Source: Candidatus Peregrinibacteria bacterium Greene0416_19
GTDB lineage: Bacteria > Patescibacteriota > Gracilibacteria > Peribacterales > Peribacteraceae
Direction of reading: 5' to 3'
Length of the DNA stretch: 64,000 nt
Assembly (NCBI GenBank): GCA_007375735.1
Contig: VMEW01000002.1
Location: forward strand, 1 to 64,000
The notes under the pieces were generated by a model. The model was not told the origin of the DNA, did no database searches, and was given only the letters and a program-made list of their open reading frames with translations. A program made the position numbers and the translations under genes. Of the stretch, positions 46,320 to 52,635 are shown piece by piece. Positions within the stretch are counted from its first letter, which is position 1. Every line of letters begins with the position of its first letter.

Positions 46320-47861
46320 ATGCCCAAGCGAGCTCTCCTCTCCGTCTCCGACAAAACCGGCATCGTCGATTTCGCACGCCGTCTGGTCGCGGCCGGGTAT
46401 CAGATCATCTCGACGGGGGGAACGGCGAAGGCCCTCATTGACGCGAAGATCGTGGTGACGCCGGTCGAGGACGTCACGAAGTTCCCCGAGTGTTTCTCCG
46501 GCCGCGTGAAGACGATGCACCCGATGATCATGGGTGGTCTTCTCTTCCGCCGTGATGATGCGGAGCATCAGAAAGAAGCGAAAAAACTAGGCATCGAACC
46601 GATCGATCTCGTCTGCGTGAATCTGTATCCATTCGAGAGCGAGCAGACAATTGAGCAGATCGACATCGGCGGTCCCGCGCTTCTCCGGAGCGCGGCGAAG
46701 AATCATGCGAGTGTGACCGTCGTTTGCGATCCCGCCGACTATGACCGCGTGATCGGTGAGATCGAAGCGAACGGCGACACCACACCCGACACGCGAAAGG
46801 AACTCGCGGCGAAGGTCTTCCTCCGCACCGCCGCGTACGATGCAGCCATCACCGAGTACCTCTCCGGCGGCGCGAACACCGGCATCATGCTGACCGGCGG
46901 CCGGCAATTGCGTTACGGCGAAAATCCGCACCAGTGGGGGAAATATTACGCCACATATTCGCCCCAAATATCCCCGGTAGAGACGCGCGAATCGCGCGTC
47001 TCTACCGGGGGTACAACCGCCCCCACCTGGGGCGAGGTATTACAGGGCAAAGAATTGAGTTATCTGAACATCCTGGACGCCGACGCCACGTGGGACGCGG
47101 TGCAGGAATTCACGGAGCCGACCGCCGTGTTCGTGAAGCACGCCAACCCGAGCGGCATTGCGTCGCATCCTGAGATCAACGAGGCATTTCAACGCGCCTA
47201 CGACGCCGACCGCCTCTCCGCCTTCGGCGTCGTCATCGCCGTCAACCGTCCGTTCACGAAAACAATGGCCCAGAAAATCATCGATCAGAAAATGTTCGTG
47301 GAGGTGATCGTTGCGCCCGAGTACGAGGCGGCAGCGCTCGACGTTCTCAAGCAGAAACCCAACATCCGCGTCATCCGACAGCAGAACGGCGACGCGCTCC
47401 GTGATCGAACGATGTATCGCTCCGTCCTCGGCGGCATGCTCGTGCAGAACCGCGACAACAAGATCGTGACCGAATCCGACCTCACGTGCGTGACGGAGAA
47501 GCAACCGACGCCGGAACAAATCGCCGATCTCCTCTTCGCCTGGAAGAGCGTGAAGCACGCGAAGAGTAATGCGATCGTGCTCGCGAAAGATCTGGTGACC
47601 ATCGGCATCGGGTCGGGACAAACCAGCAGGGTGGATGCCACGTGGATCGCGCTCAAGCGCGCGGGCGACAAGGCGAACGGTGCCGTGCTCGCGAGCGACG
47701 CCTTCTTCCCGTTCCCGGACGCGCTCATCGAAGCGGCAAAGGGAGGCATCGCGGCGGTGATTCAGCCGGGCGGGTCGGTGAAGGATGCGGAGGTGATCGC
47801 GAAGGCGAATGAACTGGAGATTGCGATGGTGGTGACGGGGGTGCGGGCGTTTCGGCATTGA
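46320..47861 (+). CDS. purH: PurH, bifunctional AICAR transformylase / IMP cyclohydrolase
   Basis: A 513-residue enzyme for the last two steps of IMP synthesis. The N-terminal cyclohydrolase begins KRALLSVSDKTGIVDFARRL, with STGGTAKALIDA and the SGRVKTMHP motif. The transformylase part has YGENPHQWGKYYATYS, QGKELSYLNILDADATWDAV and KHANPSGIAS; it ends FPDALIEAAKGGIAAVIQPG. A 39-bp perfect palindrome adds 13 residues in frame near residue 218. The ATG at 46320 fits the family; a GTG at 46308 has TACAGT eleven bases upstream. The stop overlaps a TTGACA element used by the next gene. Confidence 0.95.
   Translation: MPKRALLSVSDKTGIVDFARRLVAAGYQIISTGGTAKALIDAKIVVTPVEDVTKFPECFSGRVKTMHPMIMGGLLFRRDDAEHQKEAKKLGIEPIDLVCVNLYPFESEQTIEQIDIGGPALLRSAAKNHASVTVVCDPADYDRVIGEIEANGDTTPDTRKELAAKVFLRTAAYDAAITEYLSGGANTGIMLTGGRQLRYGENPHQWGKYYATYSPQISPVETRESRVSTGGTTAPTWGEVLQGKELSYLNILDADATWDAVQEFTEPTAVFVKHANPSGIASHPEINEAFQRAYDADRLSAFGVVIAVNRPFTKTMAQKIIDQKMFVEVIVAPEYEAAALDVLKQKPNIRVIRQQNGDALRDRTMYRSVLGGMLVQNRDNKIVTESDLTCVTEKQPTPEQIADLLFAWKSVKHAKSNAIVLAKDLVTIGIGSGQTSRVDATWIALKRAGDKANGAVLASDAFFPFPDALIEAAKGGIAAVIQPGGSVKDAEVIAKANELEIAMVVTGVRAFRH
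46972..47010. repeat. Perfect 39-bp palindrome inserted in frame in purH
   Basis: 19-bp arms (46972-46990 and 46992-47010) around a single A, containing GGTAGAGACGCGCGA. Its length is exactly 13 codons and it is read as PVETRESRVSTGG, between the YGENPHQ block and the QGKELSY block of PurH. The same element, split by another repeat, is at 32836-32924. GTAGAGACGCG palindromes of this kind are known as dispersed repeats in other bacteria. Confidence 0.9.
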
Positions 47862-47938
47862 CAAAAAAGGTTACATACGTACGATCACCACTGAGCGCGT
47901 ACACGGTACGCGCCATTCGTTCCTTCTCTCTCTGGAGG
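47858..47938 (+). promoter_or_regulatory. Promoter, leader hairpin and Shine-Dalgarno of small membrane gene
   Basis: TTGACA (47858-47863, overlapping the purH stop), 16 bp, TACGAT (47880-47885). The leader has a perfect 8-bp hairpin GCGCGTAC-ACG-GTACGCGC (47895-47913). GGAGG at 47934-47938 precedes the ATG at 47946. Confidence 0.7.
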
Positions 47939-47945
47939 TTCTGAC

Positions 47946-48185
47946 ATGGACCCTGTGTACCGGCGGATCGCGTGGATCCTGCTCATTTCCAGCAGCGCTG
48001 TCGGCGGCATCATCATGTACGAGCTCGTCTTCCATCCGGAAGACCGGGGCTTGGCGCCGTTCGGCTGGATGACTCTCGCCACGCAAGCGATCTCCCTGTT
48101 CTTCTTCTTTGGCGCTCCGCGGATCGAGCGCTGGCTCAAGGAGAGGGAGGGCAGGGCAGACCACGAACGACGACTCCAAGATTGA
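47946..48185 (+). CDS. Small two-helix membrane protein (79 aa)
   Basis: Two hydrophobic segments (IAWILLISSSAVGGIIMYEL and GWMTLATQAISLFFFFG) joined by a short polar loop, then a highly charged cytoplasmic tail (ERWLKEREGRADHERRLQD). No family recognised. It has its own promoter, leader hairpin, GGAGG site and terminator. It is the first of three similarly organised small membrane genes in a row. Confidence 0.75.
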   Translation: MDPVYRRIAWILLISSSAVGGIIMYELVFHPEDRGLAPFGWMTLATQAISLFFFFGAPRIERWLKEREGRADHERRLQD

Positions 48186-48193
48186 AAGACGGT

Positions 48194-48229
48194 GCCAGCC
48201 TCTCCTTAGGGAGAGGCTGGCCATTTTTT
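48194..48229 (+). terminator. Rho-independent terminator
   Basis: GCCAGCCTCTCC-TTAG-GGAGAGGCTGGC, a perfect 12-bp stem at 48194-48221, followed by CATTTTTT. Confidence 0.92.
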
Positions 48230-48261
48230 GGGGTCGCATATTCATAACGATAATATTATGT

Positions 48262-48325
48262 TATAATATGTAACAGCTGCGGCGTGCGTTCGCCACAGCC
48301 ACAGATCCATCTCAAATCCGTTGGA
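48262..48325 (+). promoter_or_regulatory. Promoter and leader of the second small membrane gene
   Basis: TATAAT at 48262-48267 in an A/T-rich block. The leader has a GCTG-C-GGCG / CGCC-A-CAGC hairpin (48276-48299). GGAGG lies eight bases before the GTG start at 48333. No clear -35 is seen. Confidence 0.6.
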
Positions 48326-48332
48326 GGCTGCT

Positions 48333-48569
48333 GTGAAGAAGCTCGCGAAGTTGTGGAAGAGTTTCGCCAGACTGGTGTGCCTCGTTGCCTGCATCGCCGG
48401 CGCCGTTATGTTCTCCTTCGGCGTCGTGCTGGTTATCGGCATCAGCCGCCAGCCCATCGACCTGCAGAAGCCGACCGACCTGGCCTGCGTGTTGATCACC
48501 ATCATCGCGCTGTGCTGGGGTTCACTCCTCTGCATGTACGGTGGCGAAAAGCTGCTGAAGACGGACTGA
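48333..48569 (+). CDS. Small two-helix membrane protein (78 aa)
   Basis: Starts MKKLAKLWKSFARLVCLVAC, a basic end running into a first helix (AGAVMFSFGVVLVIGI), then a polar loop and a second helix (LACVLITIIALCWGSLLCMY). No family recognised. The GTG at 48333 is chosen for its GGAGG eight bases upstream; a TTG at 48321 would overlap that site. A 9-bp hairpin (GCCGCCTGT/ACAGGCGGC, 48578-48607) follows the stop. Confidence 0.7.
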   Translation: MKKLAKLWKSFARLVCLVACIAGAVMFSFGVVLVIGISRQPIDLQKPTDLACVLITIIALCWGSLLCMYGGEKLLKTD

Positions 48570-48577
48570 GAGGAGAC

Positions 48578-48607
48578 GCCGCCTGTTGTCTTCGGGTGAC
48601 AGGCGGC
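48578..48607 (+). terminator. Hairpin after the 78-residue gene
   Basis: GCCGCCTGT at 48578-48586 pairs with ACAGGCGGC at 48599-48607 over a TTCGGG-containing loop. No T-run follows, so it may be a stabilising or weak terminator structure. Confidence 0.6.
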
Positions 48608-48652
48608 TCGCCCATGCGAAAATGTGGAATTAGCTATTATAAAATTGTATGT

Positions 48653-48716
48653 TATAATGTAATAACTGCAGCAACCGTGCTGCAGCGATCTTTGTCTCAG
48701 CAGAAAGGAGCTTCTC
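48653..48716 (+). promoter_or_regulatory. Promoter and leader of the third small membrane gene
   Basis: TATAAT at 48653-48658, in nearly the same A/T-rich context (GTATGTTATAATGT) as the preceding gene's promoter. The leader hairpin is CTGCAGCA-ACCG-TGCTGCAG (48666-48685, perfect). AAAGGAG lies seven bases before the ATG. Confidence 0.65.
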
Positions 48717-48917
48717 ATGAGTGGTAAGGCGCCAGGCTGCCTGATCGTCCTCCTCGGACTCGCCCTGATCGGAATCGTATTCCTGATCGGCATTGGGATG
48801 ATGCGGGACCCGAGCACGATCACCGGGTTCTCGCTGGTGTTCACCGGCCTGATTCTCCTCGGCGGTGTCGCGCTCTTCGTTACTGGTACCAGCGTTTTCG
48901 GGGGCGGGGGCCGCTGA
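48717..48917 (+). CDS. Small two-helix membrane protein (66 aa)
   Basis: Two hydrophobic segments, CLIVLLGLALIGIVFLIGIG and GFSLVFTGLILLGGVALFVT, joined by MMRDPSTIT, ending in a Gly-rich tail. No family recognised. The start is set by AAAGGAG. A strong hairpin (13 bp, 48924-48954) follows. With its two neighbours it forms a series of small membrane proteins, each on its own transcript. Confidence 0.75.
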   Translation: MSGKAPGCLIVLLGLALIGIVFLIGIGMMRDPSTITGFSLVFTGLILLGGVALFVTGTSVFGGGGR

Positions 48918-48923
48918 GACAGC

Positions 48924-48956
48924 ACCACCTGTCGCGCTACGCGCGACAGGTGGTTT
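48924..48956 (+). terminator. Hairpin terminator
   Basis: ACCACCTGTCGCG (48924-48936) pairs perfectly with CGCGACAGGTGGT (48942-48954), followed by TT only. Confidence 0.65.
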
Positions 48957-49056
48957 GCCTATTTCCGCAGGTCGGAGCGGCCCCGGCAACATGATCACGG
49001 AGGTAAAATATAATTGACATCTACTGCGGCCATCGATACTCTCCCCGCACTCACGG

Positions 49057-49662
49057 ATGGAACCTCTCCCGTCCCACATCGTTCTCGACCGGAAACCCGC
49101 ACTGTACCGCGAGCAGGGACCCACTTACTGCGGCGGCTATTCGGCATCCGGCATCTTGGAGTCGTACGGCAAGCCCGTACCTAGCCACCCGCGGAAACTC
49201 TACTCCTCGCTCTTTGCCCAGCTCTTCGGCCCTCCCTCAAGCCCACACCGCTGGGTGGAGGCATTCCGGCAACATGGCCTGTGCGCTGAAGTGCGCCCGC
49301 TGAAACATGTATCTCGTGACGATGATCTCCGCGCACTCAGGCAACCGCTCGCTGAAGGGAAGTCCGTCATGCTTCGGATTGGCAACGGCTACCTCCCCAA
49401 CGGCCGCCATAGCTCGCTCATGGCCCGCCTTGCCGGACACTGGGTCACACTCTGGGGATACGATGATGGTGAGGAGTGTTTCTACGTCTACGACTCAGGA
49501 GTGCGGAAACGCATGTACGACCTCAGCATCCCCATCGGCAACGTCACCCGCTCCTACGATGCGATGTTGCGTGATATCGAGTGCGGGGGCTTCCCGCGAC
49601 GATGGGCTGGAATGCATGTGGTAGCATGGGCACGCGAAGACGTGAAAAATTGTTTGTCGTGA
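49057..49662 (+). CDS. Papain-fold cysteine protease-like protein (C39-like)
   Basis: A 201-residue protein. QGPTYCGGYSASGILESYG provides a Gln and a Cys in peptidase C39-like order; the His lies in LAGHWVTLWGYDDGEE and the Asp/Asn position may be in FYVYDSGVRKR. No signal peptide is visible. Such folds occur in peptidases that cut double-glycine leaders and in transglutaminase-like enzymes; the substrate here is unknown. An upstream TTGACA (49015) and GATACT form a promoter, with about 17 bases from GATACT to the ATG. Confidence 0.65.
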   Translation: MEPLPSHIVLDRKPALYREQGPTYCGGYSASGILESYGKPVPSHPRKLYSSLFAQLFGPPSSPHRWVEAFRQHGLCAEVRPLKHVSRDDDLRALRQPLAEGKSVMLRIGNGYLPNGRHSSLMARLAGHWVTLWGYDDGEECFYVYDSGVRKRMYDLSIPIGNVTRSYDAMLRDIECGGFPRRWAGMHVVAWAREDVKNCLS

Positions 49663-49701
49663 TCCATGGGGACCGCGGGTAGAAAACCCGCTCTCATGAT
49701 T

Positions 49702-49788
49702 CTATTTTTTTGAAAAAATCATCTCCGCCAGCGCGGCATCGAAGAGGCAGGAATCCGCTCCGGAATCGATCAGAGCACGGACCTCACA
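49702..49788 (-). pseudogene. Fragment resembling a retropepsin-like aspartic protease
   Basis: Read on the minus strand this stretch gives VRALIDSGADSCLFDAALAE and then MIFSKK and a stop. The D-S-G-A-D motif with following hydrophobic pattern is that of bacterial retropepsin-like proteases. No start or further domain is found, and the fragment runs straight into the relic copy of the recR terminus, so this appears to be a gene scrap at a rearrangement junction. Confidence 0.4.
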
Positions 49789-49826
49789 ACGCCCGTCTCC
49801 CCGCCAACGCCTCCTTTCAACGTCAC
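49784..49826 (-). pseudogene. Relic copy of the recR 3' terminus
   Basis: On the minus strand this reads V-T-L, one extra base, then K-E-A-L-A-G-R-R-A-L-stop. The real RecR ends VTLKEALAGRRSL-stop (49869-49910). Codons differ at many third positions (AAG/AAA, GAG/GAA, GCG/GCT, TTG/CTT, CGG/CGA, TTG/CTC), while only one residue changes (Ala for Ser). A CTCGACGCGGCTCAGGATGA repeat lies between relic and gene. The pattern is coding-level homology, not chance. Confidence 0.8.
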
Positions 49827-49868
49827 CCCTCGACGCGGCTCAGGATGACGCTCGCGGATAGAACACCG

Positions 49869-50465
49869 TCAGAGGCTTCGTCTCCCCGCAAGAGCTTCTT
49901 TGAGCGTCACCTGGTCTGCAAATTCAATATCCGCCCCCATGGGCAGCCCATGGGCGAGCCGGGTGATGTGCGGGACGTAGTCCTTGAGCTGCAGCCGGAG
50001 ATAGCTCGCCGTCGCCTCCCCCTCAATGTCCGGGTTCGTCGCGATGATCACCTCCTCAATGCCGCCTTCTTTGACACGATCGACGAGCTCCTTCAATTTC
50101 AATTGTTCCGGCCCCATGCCGTCGATCGGCGAGAGCACGCCGTGGAGCACGTGGTAGAGGCCGCGGTAGCTCGTCTTCTCGAACGCGATCACCTCCAGCG
50201 GATCTTCGACGACGAGGATCGTCCCACGGTCGCGCCCGGGGTCAGAGCAAATCTGGCATTCCTCCGTGAGCGCCACCATCTGACAGGTGCGGCAATACCG
50301 GAGCTCCCGCTTCAGGTCTACGAGCGCCTGCCCGAGCGATTCGGGGGTGGCCTTGGCGCTGCGAAGCAGGTGGAACGTCAGCCGCTCGGCGCTCTTCGGC
50401 CCGATGCCGGGGAGCTTGGTGAACTCCTCGATGACCCGGTTGATTTGAGGTGGGAGCAAAGACAT
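49869..50465 (-). CDS. recR: Recombination mediator RecR
   Basis: A 198-residue RecR of normal length. N-terminal helix-hairpin-helix (EEFTKLPGIGPKSAERLTFH), a four-Cys zinc finger (CRTCQMVALTEECQIC), then the Toprim domain (ILVVEDPLEVIAFEKTSYRG; VIIATNPDIEGEATASYLRL). RecR helps load RecA at gaps. The ATG at 50465 has CATAAT ending exactly six bases upstream, predicting a leaderless mRNA. A relic of the gene's last 14 codons lies just downstream. Confidence 0.96.
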   Translation of the reverse strand: MSLLPPQINRVIEEFTKLPGIGPKSAERLTFHLLRSAKATPESLGQALVDLKRELRYCRTCQMVALTEECQICSDPGRDRGTILVVEDPLEVIAFEKTSYRGLYHVLHGVLSPIDGMGPEQLKLKELVDRVKEGGIEEVIIATNPDIEGEATASYLRLQLKDYVPHITRLAHGLPMGADIEFADQVTLKEALAGRRSL

Positions 50466-50513
50466 ACCCGCATTATGAATTGAGAATGGTGAATTGAGAA
50501 TCCTGTAATATTT

Positions 50514-50588
50514 CCGCACGGCGAAGCCGTGCTTCTGAGATCGATAGAAAAATGGCGTCCACCAAAGCAGCACGGCTCCGCCGTGCGG
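50514..50588. repeat. Paired GCACGGC palindromes upstream of recR
   Basis: CCGCACGGC-GAA-GCCGTGC (50514-50532) and GCACGGC-TCC-GCCGTGCGG (50570-50588) are each hairpins and together form an inverted repeat. The same unit occurs after nusA at 21402-21428. It lies between smpB and the recR promoter. Confidence 0.75.
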
Positions 50589-50609
50589 TTGATACAGAAA
50601 GTGCGCCAT

Positions 50610-51065
50610 TCAGAGGTCGCGTCCCTCTCTCAATCGCCGTGACGTCTCCCGTTCCTTGATCCGCTGCCGCTTGTCGAGCGTCTTTCGTCCCCGTCCCACC
50701 CCGAGCAGCACTTTGATGTACTTCCCCGCCCGCACCTCCAGCGGGACGATCGTCATGCCCTTCTCCTCCGCGCGCGCGCGGAGGCGTTCGGCTTCGGATT
50801 TTTTCATCAGGAGCTCGCGATCGCGTTCCGGTTCATAGCCGGGAGCCCGGGCTCCCGGCTGCAGGGCCGCAAACTTGTACGCGGAGATCTTCGCTTTCTT
50901 CAGGAAGGGTTTTCCGCCCAGGAAAGAAACGTACGCGCCCGACAGGTTGACCTGTCCGCCTCGACAGCTTTTCACTTCGCCGCCGATCAGGACGATGCCC
51001 GCTTCGACGGTATCGAGAATCTCGTAGTCGAACCTGGCACGACGATTGTGGGCGACAACTTTCAT
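50610..51065 (-). CDS. smpB: SmpB, tmRNA-binding protein for ribosome rescue
   Basis: A 151-residue SmpB of normal length. It begins MKVVAHNRRARFDYEILDTV, with AGIVLIGGEVKSCRGGQVNL, the SGAYVSF block, and a basic C-terminal tail (GRKTLDKRQRIKERETSRRL) that enters the decoding site. SmpB brings tmRNA to stalled ribosomes. A perfect 24-bp palindrome (50837-50860) encodes QPGARAPGYE in frame at residues ~69-77. The ATG at 51065 matches the family, but no promoter or Shine-Dalgarno is directly upstream; the likely -10 precedes a duplicated start at 51136. Confidence 0.95.
   Translation of the reverse strand: MKVVAHNRRARFDYEILDTVEAGIVLIGGEVKSCRGGQVNLSGAYVSFLGGKPFLKKAKISAYKFAALQPGARAPGYEPERDRELLMKKSEAERLRARAEEKGMTIVPLEVRAGKYIKVLLGVGRGRKTLDKRQRIKERETSRRLREGRDL
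50837..50860. repeat. Perfect 24-bp palindrome inside smpB
   Basis: AGCCGGGAGCCC followed by its exact reverse complement. It codes for part of LQPGARAPGYE, a region where other SmpB proteins have a shorter loop before the RxR-LLL segment. The arms resemble the AGCCGGGA ends of the 10934-11027 element and the palindrome at 51471-51494. Confidence 0.75.
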
Positions 51066-51081
51066 AGAGGAGTGAATGGGA

Positions 51082-51106
51082 CCGCAACCGGGATTCGTCA
51101 TCCCGG
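51082..51106. repeat. Palindrome separating two smpB starts
   Basis: CCGCAACCGGGATTCGTCAT followed by CCCGG, a diverged copy of the arm found at 10934-10957. It sits exactly between the smpB start codon (51065) and the duplicated start (51136). Confidence 0.7.
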
Positions 51107-51136
51107 GGCACCGCGGTTGTGAGCGACGACCTTCAT
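51098..51136 (-). other. Duplicated smpB 5' end forming a 12-codon upstream frame
   Basis: From the ATG at 51136 the sequence encodes MKVVAHNRGAPG-stop. The first ten residues copy the true SmpB start (MKVVAHNRRA) with five third-position changes and one amino-acid change. TATGGT ends exactly six bases before this ATG, the usual leaderless spacing, whereas the true start lacks such a signal. Transcription probably begins here, so the mRNA would open with this short frame before smpB. Confidence 0.75.
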
Positions 51137-51274
51137 GCAAATACCATACAAGCCGCAGCTTGGGTTCGTAACCCCGGCACCGATCGCGTATCCACCGTCT
51201 CTGTACACGTTTTCCACAGAAATGCCTTAAAACATGCCCCAGGACCGATTCGAAAGCCTTTCTTTATTTGACAA

Positions 51275-51304
51275 ATCACTAAAAGCGAGTATTATTTGCT
51301 GGTC
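51275..51304 (+). promoter_or_regulatory. Strong promoter for a candidate small RNA
   Basis: TTGACA at about 51276-51281, 16 bp, then TATTAT, the closest match to consensus in this intergenic space. It points away from smpB towards a stretch without any convincing protein frame. Confidence 0.7.
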
Positions 51305-51450
51305 AGCCGTTCCAGGCTTTCCCTCTGTAGAATTTTGGATTCCCGCGGGAGAACAGAATTCTGCAGGGGGGCGAGCCCCTCTCTATGAGTGAATGACGAC
51401 TGGCGCCCTGAGGGGCTTTCCCAGTCATTGGTCGAGAGTCCCTCTTTGCC
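51305..51450 (+). ncRNA. Candidate structured small RNA
   Basis: Downstream of the promoter the sequence folds into successive hairpins: CTGTAGAATT with AATTCTGCAG (10 bp, one G-U) enclosing CCCGCGGG; GGGG-CGA-GCCCC; and ATGAC..ACTGG with CCAGTCAT around CCCTGAGGGG. A short GAGAG-TCC-CTCTTT may end it near 51447. Only tiny frames are present. It is next to smpB, but I do not see the tRNA-like ends of tmRNA. A 6S-like RNA is possible; family unknown. Confidence 0.5.
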
Positions 51451-51470
51451 ATGTCAGATTTTCTTCTCGC

Positions 51471-51494
51471 AGCCGAGAGCTCGAGCTCTCGGCT
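51471..51494. repeat. Perfect 24-bp palindrome after pilD
   Basis: AGCCGAGAGCTC and its exact reverse complement, directly next to the pilD stop. Same length and same AGCC/GGCT ends as the palindrome inside smpB. It could serve as terminator for pilD. Confidence 0.7.
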
Positions 51495-51495
51495 C

Positions 51496-52230
51496 CTACA
51501 TCATCCCCATCCACCACAACATCCAATCCCCGAAGAACACCGTGAGCATGGCCCCCAGCGCGAGGAACGGCCCGAACGGCAGCATGTCTTTTGACGTGCG
51601 CCGGCGCAGCAGGAGCAGCGCGCATGCGTAGAGTGCGCCGGTCACGTAGCTGAGCGTGAGGAAGAGGTAGACCGACTGCCACGCGGAGAGGAGTGCGCCG
51701 ATCCCGAGCCCGAGCAGGATGTCGCCGCTGCCGATCCACCGGCCGCGGCTCATGACCCACTGCAGCGCGAAGAACCCGCCGGCGAGGAGCGGTCCCCACC
51801 AGGAAAACGCATCGGCCGCTACGGCGTACAGCACACTCACGAGCAGGAACGGAAGACTGAGCGCATCGGGGATGAGCCGTGTCCGTGCATCGGTGACGGC
51901 GATGAGGAACAGGAGCCACAGTGCGCATGCAAGCGGCAGCGCCGTGAGAACGCCACCGCGTTCATGGAAGAGAGCGGCGAGGAAGAGCAGTGCGCTCCCA
52001 GCTTCCACGACCGGGTACTGCCAGGAGATGGCCGCCCCGCAGTGTCCGCATCTGCCGCGCAGGAAGAGGAAGCTCACGACGGGGATGAGCTCGTACCACC
52101 GGAGCAGAGCGCGGCACCGTGGGCAGGCCGACCGTCCCGCGATGCTCCGCCGCCGGGGCAGCCGGAGGATGAGGACATTCCCGAAGCTGCCGAATGCGAG
52201 GCCGAGGAGAACGAAGGTGGCGACGAGCAT
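51496..52230 (-). CDS. pilD: Prepilin peptidase / N-methyltransferase
   Basis: A 244-residue membrane protease of the A24 family. The N-terminal domain has FGSFGNVLILRLPRRRSIAG and the zinc-binding CPRCRALLRWYELIPVVSFL ... GRCGHCGA. The two catalytic Asp are in LIAVTDARTRLIPDALSLPF and SRGRWIGSGDILLGLGIGAL (GxGD). It cleaves and methylates the pilin-like proteins at 32-41.5 kb. The ATG at 52230 has TATTCT ending seven bases upstream. It lies away from the pilus operon. Confidence 0.95.
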   Translation of the reverse strand: MLVATFVLLGLAFGSFGNVLILRLPRRRSIAGRSACPRCRALLRWYELIPVVSFLFLRGRCGHCGAAISWQYPVVEAGSALLFLAALFHERGGVLTALPLACALWLLFLIAVTDARTRLIPDALSLPFLLVSVLYAVAADAFSWWGPLLAGGFFALQWVMSRGRWIGSGDILLGLGIGALLSAWQSVYLFLTLSYVTGALYACALLLLRRRTSKDMLPFGPFLALGAMLTVFFGDWMLWWMGMM

Positions 52231-52371
52231 TATGCACAGAATATCTGAGTATCAGTGTATCTGTGTATCAGTAACGAGGGCGCCACTGATAGCCTGCCTG
52301 GAGCGCAACCGTTGAGGGAAGGGAGAGCCCGCGAGAGGGACACCGTCGGTGGCCTTTTCGCGCTTCACTGA

Positions 52372-52608
52372 TTACTGATACTGAGTGAGGCTCTCTCTCA
52401 CGAGCTCCACGAGCCGTGCCAGGTTCTGCTCCCGCTCTTCGTCCGTGTAGGTGCGAGCGGCATCTCCGGGGATCCGCACGATGAGCGCCGTGACGCGCGG
52501 CGCTGCAGCCGCGTACGCACTGTACAGAGCGAGCGCAACCAGCGCGCCGGCGCCGGCGCCCAGTAACTGTTTGACGAGGGGCTGCTTGAGAAGGGAGGGG
52601 ATGTGCAT
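52372..52608 (-). CDS. Hypothetical single-helix protein (78 aa)
   Basis: A Gly/Ala-rich helix (LLGAGAGALVALALYSAYAA) near the N-terminus, then a soluble charged tail (RTYTDEEREQNLARLVELVR). No family recognised. TATACT lies 19 bases before the ATG. It is downstream of the nucleotidyltransferase gene on the same strand. The ~140-bp gap to pilD holds only GTATCAGT-type simple repeats. Confidence 0.55.
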   Translation of the reverse strand: MHIPSLLKQPLVKQLLGAGAGALVALALYSAYAAAAPRVTALIVRIPGDAARTYTDEEREQNLARLVELVRESLTQYQ

Positions 52609-52635
52609 GGGTGTTTCAAGACAGTATACCAGATA

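Noticed and set aside
51141..51495. tmRNA (ssrA) beside smpB
   Set aside because: No tRNA-Ala-like ends, no T-arm with CCA and no tag frame are visible, so only an unassigned RNA is proposed.
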